Origin: PALSA-505 sp963702235
GTDB taxonomy: Bacteria; Actinomycetota; Actinomycetes; Streptosporangiales; Streptosporangiaceae
NCBI GenBank assembly: GCA_963702235.1
Contig: CAVPBZ010000026.1
Coordinates: 241,928-305,927, forward strand
Direction: 5' to 3'
Length of the DNA: 64,000 nucleotides
A program made the translations under genes and the position numbers. Shown one piece after another: positions 36,540 through 45,233 of this stretch (within the stretch, counting starts at the first letter, position 1; each line of letters starts with the position of its first letter). The notes below the pieces were generated by a model, which was given only the letters and a program-made list of their open reading frames with translations, was not told the origin of the DNA and made no database searches.

Positions 36540-36920
36540 TCAGCTAGCCAAGGTAATGCGCGCGCCGGCGGCCGGGAAGGCGGGCTGGGCCCAGGTCGTC
36601 GCTGAGGCGAGCCGTTGGCGGCGCAGCGCAGCCCGCTCGGCTGGGACGAGGCCGCCCCAGATGCCGTGCTGGCCCATGGTCCAGTGCCTCGGCGCCAGTT
36701 CCAGGCAGGCCCCGCGTACCGGGCAGGCGGTGCAGATGGCGATCGCTTCGGCCGCCTCGCGGCGGTTGGCCTCGGCCGCGATACTGGTAGGGAACCATTC
36801 GTCCGGATCAAGCGTGCCGTCAGCGCATCGCGCCTTGCTGGCTACCTTGGCACCGAGTGCCTGATCCGGAAGCTGCGCGCATGATTCCAGGTCATCGGGT
36901 GTGCCGGCATCGAATCTCAC
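36540..36920 (-). CDS. WhiB-family iron-sulfur transcription factor
   Basis: A 126-residue Wbl protein. The four cluster cysteines are visible: C in ARCADGTLDPDEWFP, then CTACPVRGAC with the C-x2-C-x5-C spacing, and the G[IV]WGG turn appears as HGIWGGLVPAERAALRR followed by an Arg-rich end. Wbl proteins bind a redox-sensitive [4Fe-4S] cluster and partner with the main sigma factor in actinobacteria. Which Wbl class this belongs to cannot be fixed. It lies upstream of the cyanase gene on the same strand (30-bp gap) and could share a transcript. Confidence 0.92.
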   Translation of the reverse strand: MRFDAGTPDDLESCAQLPDQALGAKVASKARCADGTLDPDEWFPTSIAAEANRREAAEAIAICTACPVRGACLELAPRHWTMGQHGIWGGLVPAERAALRRQRLASATTWAQPAFPAAGARITLAS

Positions 36921-37060
36921 GTCCCGGCCTCCTTAGCATGGGGAGCTGGGTGCCGCGGGCAGGGACAGGGTCATGGACGCCAGCGTCCCTGCGGGACGGG
37001 GCGTGACGGTATCCGCAACCTGACTGCACTTAGCCGCGGCGGCGGTGACCATCGGGACGG

Positions 37061-38338
37061 CTAGATACCGCTTCCGGCGGTCTCGCGTGCTGGCGCTGGC
37101 GTGCTGGCGCGGGCGATCACGTCGCGTAGCTGGTTGCGGCCGGCTACCCCGAGCTTGGGATAGGACCGGTACAGGTGCGAGCTGACCGTGCGCGGGGAGA
37201 GGAAGAGCCGGTCGCCGATCTGGCGGTTGGTCAGGCCGCCGCTGGCCAGGCGGACGATCTGGCGCTGCTGCGGGGTGAGGTCCGCCAGCGCGTCGCGGCC
37301 GGCGGCCGTGGCGGTGACCGCCACTCCGCACGCTCGCAGCTCTGCCTGGGCGCGTTGCGCCGAGGACCGGGCGCCGAGTCGCTGGAAGGTGCCCAGGGCG
37401 TGTGTCAGGACGGGCTTGGCGTCGTTGATCCGGCGGCGGCGGCGCAGCCATTCGCCGTAGTCGAGCCGGAGCTGGGCCCGCTCGAACGGCCACTGGTCCC
37501 CGGCGGGACCGGCGAGCGGCTGACCGAAATGGGCTTCTGAGTTGGCTGGGTCGGCGAGCAGGCCGCGGGCCCGGGCGATGAGCTGCCCGAGCCGCGGCGA
37601 AGCCGTTCCGTGGAGATGGCTGAGCGCGCGCTCGATGACGTCGCATCCTTCCAGCCGCAGGCCGGCGCGGACCGCCGCGGCGGCGAGATCGGCCACGCCC
37701 AGGTAGGAGGCGTAGTTGTGCAGCGGCGTGCCGTCCTCGCTGAACAGCCCGCGGAGCTGGGTGAACGCCTGGAGGTAGCTGCCGTCGGCGAGGGCGGCGA
37801 CGCCGAGGGCCCGCCGGGCCCGGGCGGCGATCAGCCCGCATTCGGCCGGGTTGACGGTGGCGAGCGCCCTGGCGGCGTGGCGGCGGGCCGCGGCGGAGTC
37901 GGCGCGCAGGGCCAGGACAGTGGCCGTGATCAAATCGGCGGACGCGGCGACGAGGTCCATGTGGCTGGCCTCGGCCATGCCGGCGGCCTCGGCGGCAACC
38001 TCCAGCGCCTCGTCCCAGCGGCCGGTGTCGATGTAGGCCCACCCCAGCACCGTCAGTCCTGGGCCGCTGGTGCCCCGCACGCCGGGAGCCCGGAGCCGCT
38101 GCAGAGCGTCTTCCAGCCAGCGGACCGCCAGGCCGGATTCGTCCAGGATCCACGCGGCGGAGCCGATTCGCCACAGAGCGGGCTCGTCGAGAGGGGACCG
38201 GCTGACCTGGCGGAGATACTGGACGAGCTCGCTCCTGCTGGCGTACGGGCCGGTGCAGGCCCGTATCCAGAGCCGGTGCGGGCCGAAATCGGCGCGCGGG
38301 CCATGGCCGGCGGACGGGGGTCCCTGATTTTCCAGGAG
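37061..38338 (-). pseudogene. LuxR-family (large ATPase type) regulator, C-terminal remnant
   Basis: Only the helical TPR-like region and the C-terminal LuxR DNA-binding domain remain. The HTH is complete: LTPQQRQIVRLASGGLTNRQ then IGDRLFLSPRTVSSHLYRSY. Upstream the frame is open through LWIRACTGPYASRSELVQYL and DEPALWRIGSAAWILDESGL back to a TGA at 38339-38341, with no normal start before GTG 38080. The AAA-type ATPase half (~400-500 residues) is missing; the DUF2267 gene begins 64 bp further on. A shortened product from GTG 38080 (339 residues) could still be made. A separate LuxR N-terminal scrap occurs at 49543. Confidence 0.8.
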
Positions 38339-38401
38339 TCAGAGAACGCGGCTTACGGCCTGGCAGCCGGCGGGTAGCGACCGGAACGTGCAGTCACCCG
38401 G

Positions 38402-38788
38402 TCAGCCGACGGCTTCCACCAGCCCGGCGTACCCCGCGGGCAGCTGCCCGATGAGATGGCTGTAATTCTCCTCGCTAAGCTCTTCGCGCAGCGCGGCGAG
38501 AACGGCCCCGGTTCCGGTGCGGGTCTCTTCCTCAGTCAGCCCGGTGTGCTCGCTCACCTGCCGGATGAAGGTGTCGACCTCGACCGGGTGCGCGCCCTTC
38601 TTGCGGCGCCGCGGTGCGTACACCTGCTCCGCCAGCGATGCGGGGAGGTCGAGGGCGAGCCGCCTGGCCTCGCCTTCGCTCAGCTGGCCTGCGAGTCCTT
38701 CGAGTACCGCCCGGGTGATATCGGCGGATTCCTCTCGTGACAACCCGCTTCGCTCTGCTACCGCACGGGCGAGCTCCTTCTGGTCCAT
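38402..38788 (-). CDS. DUF2267 domain protein
   Basis: A 128-residue protein with two copies of a short helical repeat: LARAVAERSGLSREESADIT ... LEGLAGQLSEGEARRLALDL and FIRQVSEHTGLTEEETRTGT ... LREELSEENYSHLIGQLP. This is the DUF2267 fold (PF10025), common in actinobacteria and proteobacteria in stress-linked loci and of unknown activity. ATG 38786-38788 follows GGAGG (AAAGGAGGTTGC on the minus strand), a strong site. Confidence 0.88.
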   Translation of the reverse strand: MDQKELARAVAERSGLSREESADITRAVLEGLAGQLSEGEARRLALDLPASLAEQVYAPRRRKKGAHPVEVDTFIRQVSEHTGLTEEETRTGTGAVLAALREELSEENYSHLIGQLPAGYAGLVEAVG

Positions 38789-38938
38789 GGCCGCAACCTC
38801 CTTTGTCGGCTTACCGGCAAGTCTCCTGTGTCACCGGGATCCGGTCCGCGCCAGGGGTGACCAGTCAGCGCCGGGATCGCCCGGAACTGATCCCGGCGTT
38901 CGTTCCGCTGGGGGAGCGCGGCAGCGTATGTTGTCCCA

Positions 38939-39598
38939 ATGGCAGCCACGGTCCAGTCGATGGTCGCCGCGACGTATGTCCGGGATATCGACAGCTCCCG
39001 CGGCTTTTACGAGCTGCTGGGCTTCCGTGAGGACGCGGCCGGGACTGCCGACACCTCGGCGTGGTCCTACCTGTATCACAACGGGCACTTCGTGCTCCTG
39101 GCGTACACCGAGCCGCCGCTCGGCGTCCCGCCCGTGCCGCTTTTGTTCTACTTCTTCTACGATGATCTTGATTCCGTCGTCGGTACCGTGCGCGCCGCCG
39201 GGGTGGAAGCCGTCCACATGGGTCATCCCCCGCACGCGCTCGGCGGCGAGGTCAAGGTGCTGGACCCCGACGGCAACACCGTGCTGCTGGGGCAGCGGGA
39301 GCGGTCACCGTCCCAGCCGGAGGCCGTCGATGACGAGCGGCCCCCCCACTTCTCCTTGCTGAAAGAGGCCGCGGCCGCGGTCGCGGCCCACGGCGGGACC
39401 ACGGCGGCCTGCCAGGTGAGCAACCTGTACGGGGTGGCGTGCCAGGAGAAGGCTGACATCAAGCTGGCCGATTCCGGCGGTGAAACCGCGTGGGCGTGCC
39501 TGGCCCATGCGGATGAGATCCTCATGTCGGTGCCCGGCGCGTTCATCGCCAGCCAGGACAACCAGGGGATCGCGGCATTCCTCTCCCGCCGCCACTGA
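38939..39598 (+). CDS. VOC-family (glyoxalase-like) protein with extra C-terminal domain
   Basis: A 219-residue protein. Residues ~5-120 form one VOC unit: MVAATYVRDIDSSRGFYELL, GFREDAAGTADTSAWSYLYH and VKVLDPDGNTVLLGQ. The C-terminal ~85 residues (HFSLLKEAAAAVAAHGGTTA, CQVSNLYGVACQEKADIKLA, ETAWACLAHADEILMSVPGA) are a separate Cys-containing module, unknown to me. VOC proteins include lyases, isomerases and antibiotic-binding proteins; no metal set is certain here. Transcribed alone, divergent from DUF2267. Confidence 0.78.
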   Translation: MAATVQSMVAATYVRDIDSSRGFYELLGFREDAAGTADTSAWSYLYHNGHFVLLAYTEPPLGVPPVPLLFYFFYDDLDSVVGTVRAAGVEAVHMGHPPHALGGEVKVLDPDGNTVLLGQRERSPSQPEAVDDERPPHFSLLKEAAAAVAAHGGTTAACQVSNLYGVACQEKADIKLADSGGETAWACLAHADEILMSVPGAFIASQDNQGIAAFLSRRH

Positions 39599-39706
39599 GG
39601 CGGCCGGGGCCTGCGACAGCCGTCCGGCTGCCTGCGACAGCCGTCCCGCTGCAGGCAGACAGCCCGTCCAGCTGCCGGCAGCGGTGCCACCGGCAGAGGT
39701 ATCGTC

Positions 39707-41003
39707 GTGGGCAGAGATCAGCGCGGAATGGGCGGTGGGTTCGTGCCTGACATCCTCAGCCATGGCGGGGATCGCGAGCCAAGGCCCTGGCCGCGTGCGG
39801 TGGCTGCGGCCGCCGTGCTACTACTGGTGATCGTCGTGATCGTCGTGCACCTCCCGCGGCACCGGCACGCCGCTGGGCGCCCCGGTCCGGTCATCGTCAC
39901 CGAGGGTCCGCTGGCTACCTCCGGCGCTGCTGCCGCGGCCCCCGCCCTGGTCGATTCCAGCGGCGTGATCGTGCACACCGTGCGGTGGGCGGGCAGTCTC
40001 CGGCTGCCCGTCGCCGGCGCGCGGCCGGCCTGGTTCTATCCGGCCACCGGCCGCGTGCAGCCCATCGGCGGCCTGCCGCCCGAGCAGCCCGGTTACGTGT
40101 TCAGCCGCGTCGTCGGCGGCTGGGCGGTGCAGCCTGGTTCCACGGTGCAGCCTGGTTCCGGGGGCCCGCCCGGTTCTGGCGCGCAGTCCGGCTCCACGGC
40201 CGTGTCCGGCTGCGGCAGCTGCGCCAGCGCCGGGGCCCGTCTACTTTCTCGGTGACAGCGCCCGGTCGGTGACCCGGGTCGGGACGGCGGACCAGGTCGC
40301 GCCGGGCGCCACCGCTGGTGCCGTGTGGCTCACCAGCTACCCGCCGGGCACCGACATGAGCACGGCAGCTGGCACGGCGCGGGAAGTGAGCGTCGCCGGC
40401 GCACTGCGGGGACCGCAGCTCACGCTGCCGCCCGGGTACGGGATCCGCCAGGCGACCGACCGCGGCCTGCTGCTGGCACCAGTGCTCGGGCGGCCGGGAG
40501 CGACCGCCGACATGCTGTGGAACCCGGGCGCGCCCCGGCACAGCCGTACCTTTGCCGGGGTGATCGCCGCCAGCGCGAGCAGGATCGGCTGGGTGTCGCG
40601 GTGCGCCCCGCTGTGCCAGGTGCACGTGCTGGACCTGGCGACCGGTCAGCCCACGCTGGTCAGGCTGCCGGGGGCGAGCTCGGCGGCCAACGCCGCCTTC
40701 AGCCCCGACGGGAGTTCCCTCGCGGTCGAAGTCAGCTTCTACAACGGCTCGGATGGCGGCGAACTGGCGGTGCAGCTGGATGTCGCGTCAACGGCCAGCG
40801 GCCACCTGACGGTCGTGCCGGGGACCTGGGCCAGCAGTGATGCCCTGGCCGGGTTCGGCTGGCCTGCCGGCACCGGCACGCTGGTGGCCGAGCTGAGCTT
40901 CACGAACGGGCTGGAGCTGACCTCGTGGCGCCCCGGTGCCGCCCGGTCGGCCGCGGCGGTCGTCAGGCCCGGGCAGGCCTCGGACACCCTGGTGGTCGGG
41001 TAG
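39707..41003 (+). pseudogene. Membrane-anchored beta-propeller-like protein, one frameshift
   Basis: An N-terminal membrane segment (AVAAAAVLLLVIVVIVVHLP) is followed by an outer domain with propeller-like strands. The first frame runs to CGSCASAG and then hits a stop at 40255. Removing one G from the GGGG at 40232-40235 continues as PVYFLGDSARSVTRVGTADQ and on through VWLTSYPPGTD, VHVLDLATGQPTLVRLPG and NAAFSPDGSSLAVEVSF, which is a TolB/WD40-type strand (xFSPDGxxlA). End at 41003. About 430 residues in all. The start may be GTG 39707 or ATG 39728. Low-complexity PGSTVQPGSGGPPGSG precedes the break. Confidence 0.75.
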
Positions 41004-41063
41004 CACGCCGGGTCCCTGGACCGGGACAGCCCGCGCCAGCCCGCCCGGTACTGTCTGTGCTCA

Positions 41064-41727
41064 TGGCTGTGCCTGCGACGGCGTGGGTGGTGGCCGGCCC
41101 GCCGGGGCCGGCAAGTCGACGGTCGCGCGCCTCCTGCTGGCATCGCTGCGGCCGGCCCCCGCGCTGCTGGATAAGGACACGATGTACGGCTCGTTCGTGG
41201 CCGCGACCCTGACCGCCGCCGGGCGACCGCCGGGCGAACGTGAGGGTCCGTGGTACGACGAGCACGTCAAGGTGCACGAGTACGGCGGGATGACCGCCAC
41301 CGCGCGCGAGATCCGCGGTCATGGCTGCCCGGTGCTGCTGTCGGCTCCGTTCACCCGGCAGATCCACGACCCCGATGCGTGGGAGTCGTGGGTTGCCGAC
41401 CTCGGCGGCGGAACGGTGCGCCTGGTGTGGGTCCGCTCCGATCCGGCCACGCTGCGCCATCGCCTGGCCGCGCGCGGATCCCGGCGAGACGCCGCGAAGC
41501 TCGCCGGCTTTGCGGCGTTTGCCGCCAGCATGCGGCTGGGCACAGAGCCGGCCGCCCCGCACGCCACCGTCGACAACCGCCTGACCGCCACCGCGCCGCT
41601 GGAGGCTCAGGTGGCCACGCTGGCGGAAAGCCTCTGTGGCCCGCCGCGCGGTGCTTCGCTCTGCCTCCTCGGTCACCGTACTGCCCGCCTCAGTCACCCG
41701 GATAGGAGAATGGGCCGATGGGAATGA
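41064..41727 (+). pseudogene. P-loop small-molecule kinase, frameshift in the Walker A motif
   Basis: ATG 41064 begins AVPATAWVVAGPPG; the sequence then slips and the other frame continues AGAGKSTVARLLLASLRPAP. Adding one G to the GGGG at 41104-41107 restores GPPGAGKST, a perfect Walker A. The rest (ALLDKDTMYGSFVAATL, CPVLLSAPFTRQIHD, VRLVWVRSDPATLRHRLAAR) matches gluconokinase/chloramphenicol-phosphotransferase-like AAA kinases of ~200 residues. Substrate unknown. This break, unlike most here, is a missing base. The end of the gene overlaps the small protein at 41718. Confidence 0.78.
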
Positions 41728-41822
41728 TCCGCTGGATCACTGAAGCCAAAGCGGAGGAGACCGGGCAGCGGCGGGTGCAGCAGGCGCTCGAGATGATCCG
41801 CGCGGGCAAGACCCGCAGCTGA
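41718..41822 (+). CDS. 34-residue small protein
   Basis: A short gene, MGMIRWITEAKAEETGQRRV then QQALEMIRAGKTRS, predicted to form one charged amphipathic helix. ATG 41718 has AGGAG nine bases upstream, and the gene overlaps the kinase stop by 10 bp, which suggests coupled translation. It is too short for family assignment; the good ribosome site and helix-forming composition argue that it is real. Confidence 0.5.
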   Translation: MGMIRWITEAKAEETGQRRVQQALEMIRAGKTRS

Positions 41823-41842
41823 CCGGCCCGGCTGCGCCTCCG

Positions 41843-42019
41843 CTACTTGTCGTCGTGTGCGGCGATGCAGACCAGGACCGGGCCTGGGGCCCGGCGCCAG
41901 ACGTCGTTCAGCGTGCTCCCGGCGACGAGCTTCCTGAACTCGCCATGACCGTGCGCACCGATGAGGATCGCCGGTGCCTCGCGTTCGCGGGCATCGTCTA
42001 CTGACAGCTCCGCGCTTGA
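41843..42019 (-). pseudogene. Universal stress protein, C-terminal remnant
   Basis: The last ~58 residues of a UspA-type domain: ELSVDDAREREAPAILIGAH, GHGEFRKLVAGSTLNDVWRR and APGPVLVCIA. The ATP-binding G-x2-G-x9-G-[S/T] pattern reads GAHGHGEFRKLVAGST. No start or N-terminal half follows upstream, where the sequence becomes Arg/Ser-rich. The fragment likely marks a deletion. Confidence 0.7.
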
Positions 42020-42139
42020 CCTCGGCTGAGCGCAAGCCCGGAACGAGGCCGCACTACGACGGTAACGGGTGACCCGGGTGCTGCGTGCTCGGACGCTCAC
42101 CGACGTCCGATTCTGCAGAATTGTTACGCACGCCTCCCG

Positions 42140-42178
42140 TGGCGGCGGGTCAAGCGGCTGCCGCTGACCCGCGCGCCA
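42140..42178 (-). terminator. Hairpin downstream of the cold-shock gene
   Basis: TGGCGGCGGGTCA (42140-42152) pairs with TGACCCGCGCGCCA (42165-42178) with one bulged base and a 12-base loop. It lies 25 bp after the stop of the minus-strand cold-shock gene, fitting a terminator for it. Confidence 0.6.
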
Positions 42179-42202
42179 CAGGAGGTCGCTCGGTGCTATG
42201 GG

Positions 42203-42406
42203 TCAGAGCGGACGGACGTTCTCCGCCTGCGGTCCCTTTTGTCCCTGGGTGGTCTCGAATTCGACCTTCTGGTTCTCGTCCAGCGACCTGTAGCCGGTGC
42301 TCGCGATCGCGGAGAAGTGGACGAAAACGTCCGCCGTCCCGTCATCGGGGGCGATGAAACCAAAGCCCTTGTCGGCGTTGAACCACTTCACGGTGCCTGT
42401 TGCCAT
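42203..42406 (-). CDS. Cold-shock protein (CspA family)
   Basis: A 67-residue protein of standard length. RNP1 (KGFGFIAP) and RNP2 (VFVHFSAI) nucleic-acid-binding motifs are intact inside the five-stranded OB fold: MATGTVKWFNADKGFGFI and the end GPQAENVRPL. It acts as an RNA chaperone and translation modulator. A short AT-richer leader with GGAAAACGAA lies before the ATG at 42404-42406. Confidence 0.96.
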   Translation of the reverse strand: MATGTVKWFNADKGFGFIAPDDGTADVFVHFSAIASTGYRSLDENQKVEFETTQGQKGPQAENVRPL

Positions 42407-42542
42407 CAGTTCGTTTTCCTTATCCGCGATGCTACGACGCGACCTCGCCGCGCCGGTCAGAGCCTATCGGTCTAGGCTCCGGAACCGAACCTTACCCCCG
42501 GTGACGGTTTTCCGCAGCACCATACCCCCCCGGCGGCGCAGT

Positions 42543-42698
42543 TCAGTGGCCGGTGAGCCAGGTGAATCCCCAGGCCGGCAGTCCGATCCGGCCGCTGTCG
42601 AAGCTCAGGGACCCGGCGGTCGAGTGCACGTGTCGGGGCTGGTGCAATCCGGCCCGGTCCAGGATGCCGGCGCCGCTGAGCATGTTGTTCTCGCTCAT
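42543..42698 (-). CDS. 51-residue hypothetical protein
   Basis: A short frame beginning MSENNMLSGAGILDRAGLHQ and containing PRHVHSTAGSLSFDSGRIGL and PAWGFTWLTGH. The balanced composition, with aromatic and glycine residues arranged as in a folded small protein, differs from random shadow frames, and third-position GC is high. The ribosome site is weak. No family recognised; could be a small protein or a remnant of a longer gene. Confidence 0.42.
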   Translation of the reverse strand: MSENNMLSGAGILDRAGLHQPRHVHSTAGSLSFDSGRIGLPAWGFTWLTGH

Positions 42699-42828
42699 AC
42701 GATCACGGTAACCGGGCGGACCGCGGCCTGCCTGTCCCTGGCGCTCCCAGGATCGGCAGGGCTCTGCCTGTTTCGCGCCGCCTGGCGGAGTGCGGAGTCA
42801 TCACGTACTGAGGAGGAGAGGCACTCTC

Positions 42829-43695
42829 ATGACATCGACACTTCCCGGAGGGACGTTCGGCCTTGCTGATGACCTGACGGTCACCCGGATGGGGTATGGC
42901 GCCATGCAGCTGGCCGGCCCGCACGTCTTCGGGCCGCCGGCCGACCGGGCCGCTGCCGTGGCCGTGCTGCGCGAGGCCGTGCGGCTGGGCATCACGCACA
43001 TCGACACCAGCGACTATTACGGCCCGTACGTCACCAACGAGATCATCAGGGAGGCGCTGCATCCGTATCCGGATGACCTGCACATCGTGACGAAGGTCGG
43101 GGCCTTGCGCGACGCCGAGGGCAACTGGCCGCAGGCGCGCGCGCCCGAGCAGCTGCGCCAGGCCGTGCACGACAACCTCGAGCACCTCGGCCTCGACGCA
43201 CTCGATGTCGTCAACCTGCGCGTCGGCGGGCTGGAGAGCCCCACGCCCGGCTCCATCGCCGAGCCGTTCAGCGCGCTCGCGCAGCTGCAGCAGGAGGGAC
43301 TGATCAGGCATCTCGGAGTCAGCACGGTCTCGGCGGAGCAGATCGCCGAGGCACAGTCCATCGCGCCGGTCGTATGCGTGCAGAACTTCTACAACCTCGC
43401 CCACCGGGTTGACGACGACCTGATCGACTCCCTCGCCGCCCGGGGCATCGCGTACGTGCCCTACTTCCCGCTCGGCGGCTTCTCCCCGCTGCAGTCGGAG
43501 GAACTTGACGCCGTCGCCACCCGTCTCGGCGCCACGCCGATGGCCGTCGCGCTGGCCTGGCTGCTCCAGCGCTCGCCGAACATCCTGCTGATTCCCGGGA
43601 CCTCGTCCGTAGCCCACCTGCGGGAGAACGTCACCGGTGCGGCGCTGACCCTGCCTGCGGCCGAGCTGGCCAAGCTGAACGGCATTGCCTCATGA
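42829..43695 (+). CDS. Aldo/keto reductase
   Basis: A 288-residue NADPH-dependent reductase. AKR blocks: VTRMGYGAMQLAGPHVFGPP, ITHIDTSDYYGPYVTNEIIR (catalytic Asp and Tyr), DDLHIVTKVGA (catalytic Lys), GLIRHLGVSTVSAEQIAEAQ, VQNFYNLAHR and LLIPGTSSVAHLRENV. The family reduces aldehydes and ketones; this subgroup is typical of actinobacterial oxidoreductases of unknown substrate. ATG 42829 with AGGAGGAG at 42811-42818 is a clear start. Confidence 0.92.
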   Translation: MTSTLPGGTFGLADDLTVTRMGYGAMQLAGPHVFGPPADRAAAVAVLREAVRLGITHIDTSDYYGPYVTNEIIREALHPYPDDLHIVTKVGALRDAEGNWPQARAPEQLRQAVHDNLEHLGLDALDVVNLRVGGLESPTPGSIAEPFSALAQLQQEGLIRHLGVSTVSAEQIAEAQSIAPVVCVQNFYNLAHRVDDDLIDSLAARGIAYVPYFPLGGFSPLQSEELDAVATRLGATPMAVALAWLLQRSPNILLIPGTSSVAHLRENVTGAALTLPAAELAKLNGIAS

Positions 43696-43831
43696 GTACG
43701 GCGTTATCACGGAAATCAAACCGATCAGGAATCGAGAAGCACCGGTCACCGAGCCGCAGCTAGAGTGACCGCCATGAACGTCAACCGGGTCGATGTAACC
43801 CACGATAATCAACTAAAGGAAGGTGGTAAAT

Positions 43832-44068
43832 ATGAAAACAATGACATGTAAACAAATGGGTGGACCATGTGATGCTCCATTCCATGGAAACAAGGCTGAT
43901 GAGGTTATAAAAGCGCAAGATAAGCATCTAAAAGAAATGGTCGCAGGGGGCGATGCGACGCACGAAAGCGCCCTGAAGAGCATGCAGGATAGGTGGAAAC
44001 ATCCCGTATCAGGGATGGGGTGGTACAGACAAACAAAGAAAGCCTTTGCTGCTCTTCCCGAGGACTGA
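43832..44068 (+). CDS. DUF1059 small protein, atypically AT-rich (likely acquired)
   Basis: A 78-residue protein, MKTMTCKQMGGPCDAPFHGN to KKAFAALPED. The start motif MKTMTCKQMGGPCD and the end ALPED match DUF1059 small proteins. Codons are strikingly AT-rich for this genome (ATGAAAACAATGACATGTAA region), with AAA, ATA and TCA common, while all neighbours are strongly GC-biased. AAGGAAGGTGG lies before the ATG. Both composition and family spread (archaea, many bacteria) point to recent horizontal transfer. Function unknown. Confidence 0.85.
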   Translation: MKTMTCKQMGGPCDAPFHGNKADEVIKAQDKHLKEMVAGGDATHESALKSMQDRWKHPVSGMGWYRQTKKAFAALPED

Positions 44069-44100
44069 TCGGTCATCAAGGCGTCGTCGCTCGGCTGCAG

Positions 44101-44130
44101 GCCAGCGGCGCGCCCGGGCCCGCCGCTGGC
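44101..44130. terminator. Perfect 10-bp hairpin between convergent genes
   Basis: GCCAGCGGCG (44101-44110) and CGCCGCTGGC (44121-44130) are exact complements with a 10-base loop. It lies between the stops of the DUF1059 gene (44068) and the repeat protein (44151). Confidence 0.6.
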
Positions 44131-44150
44131 CTGGCCTTGACTCCGAGGGG

Positions 44151-44528
44151 TTATACAGCAGCAGGCGGGTACAGCCTGGCTAGCTGCTCAACCGCTGAGG
44201 AGCGCAGGCCGTCGTCAACGTTGTCGTCGCGGGCGATGGCGAGGAAGGCCTCGGCGGCGGCCCGCCGGTCGAGTTCGGGTAGTTGTTCGGCGGCCGAGGA
44301 GCGGAGGCCGTCGTGGACGTTCTCGTCGCGGGCGATGGCGAGGAAGGCCTCGGCGGCAGCCCGCCGGTCGAGCCTGGGCACCCGCTCGGCCGCTTCCACG
44401 CGCAGGCCGTCGTGGACGCTCTCGTCGCAGGCAATCTTCCGGAAGGTCTCGGCAGCAGCTCGCGGATCGAGCCTGGCTAGCTGCTCGGCTGCGTCAATGC
44501 GGTCCTCGTCGTCTTCGTCCTCGTACAT
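44151..44528 (-). CDS. HEAT-like repeat protein, 33-residue units
   Basis: A 125-residue protein made of about three and a half 33-residue helical repeats: AAEQLARLDPRAAAETFRKI, AAERVPRLDRRAAAEAFLAI and AAEQLPELDRRAAAEAFLAI, each followed by an [A/C]RDENVHDGLR-type turn. The DNA units near 44222 and 44320 are almost identical at a 99-bp period. The ATG (44526-44528) begins MYEDEDDEDRID, an acidic cap. It resembles HEAT/Armadillo-like scaffold proteins used for protein binding; partner unknown. Confidence 0.72.
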   Translation of the reverse strand: MYEDEDDEDRIDAAEQLARLDPRAAAETFRKIACDESVHDGLRVEAAERVPRLDRRAAAEAFLAIARDENVHDGLRSSAAEQLPELDRRAAAEAFLAIARDDNVDDGLRSSAVEQLARLYPPAAV

Positions 44529-44704
44529 GGCGGTGTCGGCTTTCTCTGCGAGGTCCCAGCTACATGAGCCCAGTCTGGCGGCGCGAGTCAGCCTCCGACA
44601 TAGGGGAAACCCCCGATTTAACCCTGACGGTAACCCCAGCACGGGCTTATAGCCCTGAGCCTCGTATGCGCCCGGTGGCGGGCGCTCGAGGCCGGTCACG
44701 GGTG

Positions 44705-45133
44705 TCAGCGGTTCCTGATCACCCTTCTGCGGTAGGCGATGCTCCCGGCGCCGGCCAGGATCGCTGCCCCGCCGAGGCCGAGGAGCAGGGGGTCCTGGAA
44801 TCCGGCCGTGCCGCCGCCGCCTGTGGCCGGGGCAGCGGTGAGAATCGGACTGGCGGACCTGCTCCGCGTCGATGACGGTGATGCCGAGGGGCGGGGGGTC
44901 GTGCTCGGCGTCGTGGCACTAGTCGTGCGGCTAGGCGAGGCAGGGGACGTTGCTGACGGGGTTCCTGCCGGTGAGAATGTGGTGAGCGTCGCTGTAGGCG
45001 AGGGTGTCCCCGAGGGTGAGGACGGAGTGCAGGCCGAGACTGACGCGGAAGCGAGTATGACCAGCACGCCGCTGGCCATTGCGGTCAACCTCGCGCTGAG
45101 CGCCAGCCCCGCGATGGTTGCGCGCAGCTTCAT
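44705..45133 (-). CDS. Small secreted Ser/Thr/Pro-rich protein with C-terminal membrane anchor
   Basis: A 142-residue protein. The N-terminus has a signal peptide ending in VSAC, a possible lipobox. The middle ~70 residues are Ser/Thr/Pro only, typical of a wall-spanning stalk. The C-terminus reads APATGGGGTAGFQDPLLLGL, a hydrophobic stretch, and RRRVIRNR, closely resembling a sortase sorting signal in which the usual LPxTG is replaced by APATG. It is divergent from a class F sortase 100 bp away, supporting a substrate role. No folded domain is present. Confidence 0.65.
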   Translation of the reverse strand: MKLRATIAGLALSARLTAMASGVLVILASASVSACTPSSPSGTPSPTATLTTFSPAGTPSATSPASPSRTTSATTPSTTPRPSASPSSTRSRSASPILTAAPATGGGGTAGFQDPLLLGLGGAAILAGAGSIAYRRRVIRNR

Positions 45134-45233
45134 GGAACCCCCTCATGTGTCCGCCAGGTGGCATACCCGTTTTCCGGCCCCGGCATCAGAAACCGTCCGC
45201 GGCAGGGGAATCGCGTGACCGGGCCGCCGCGAT

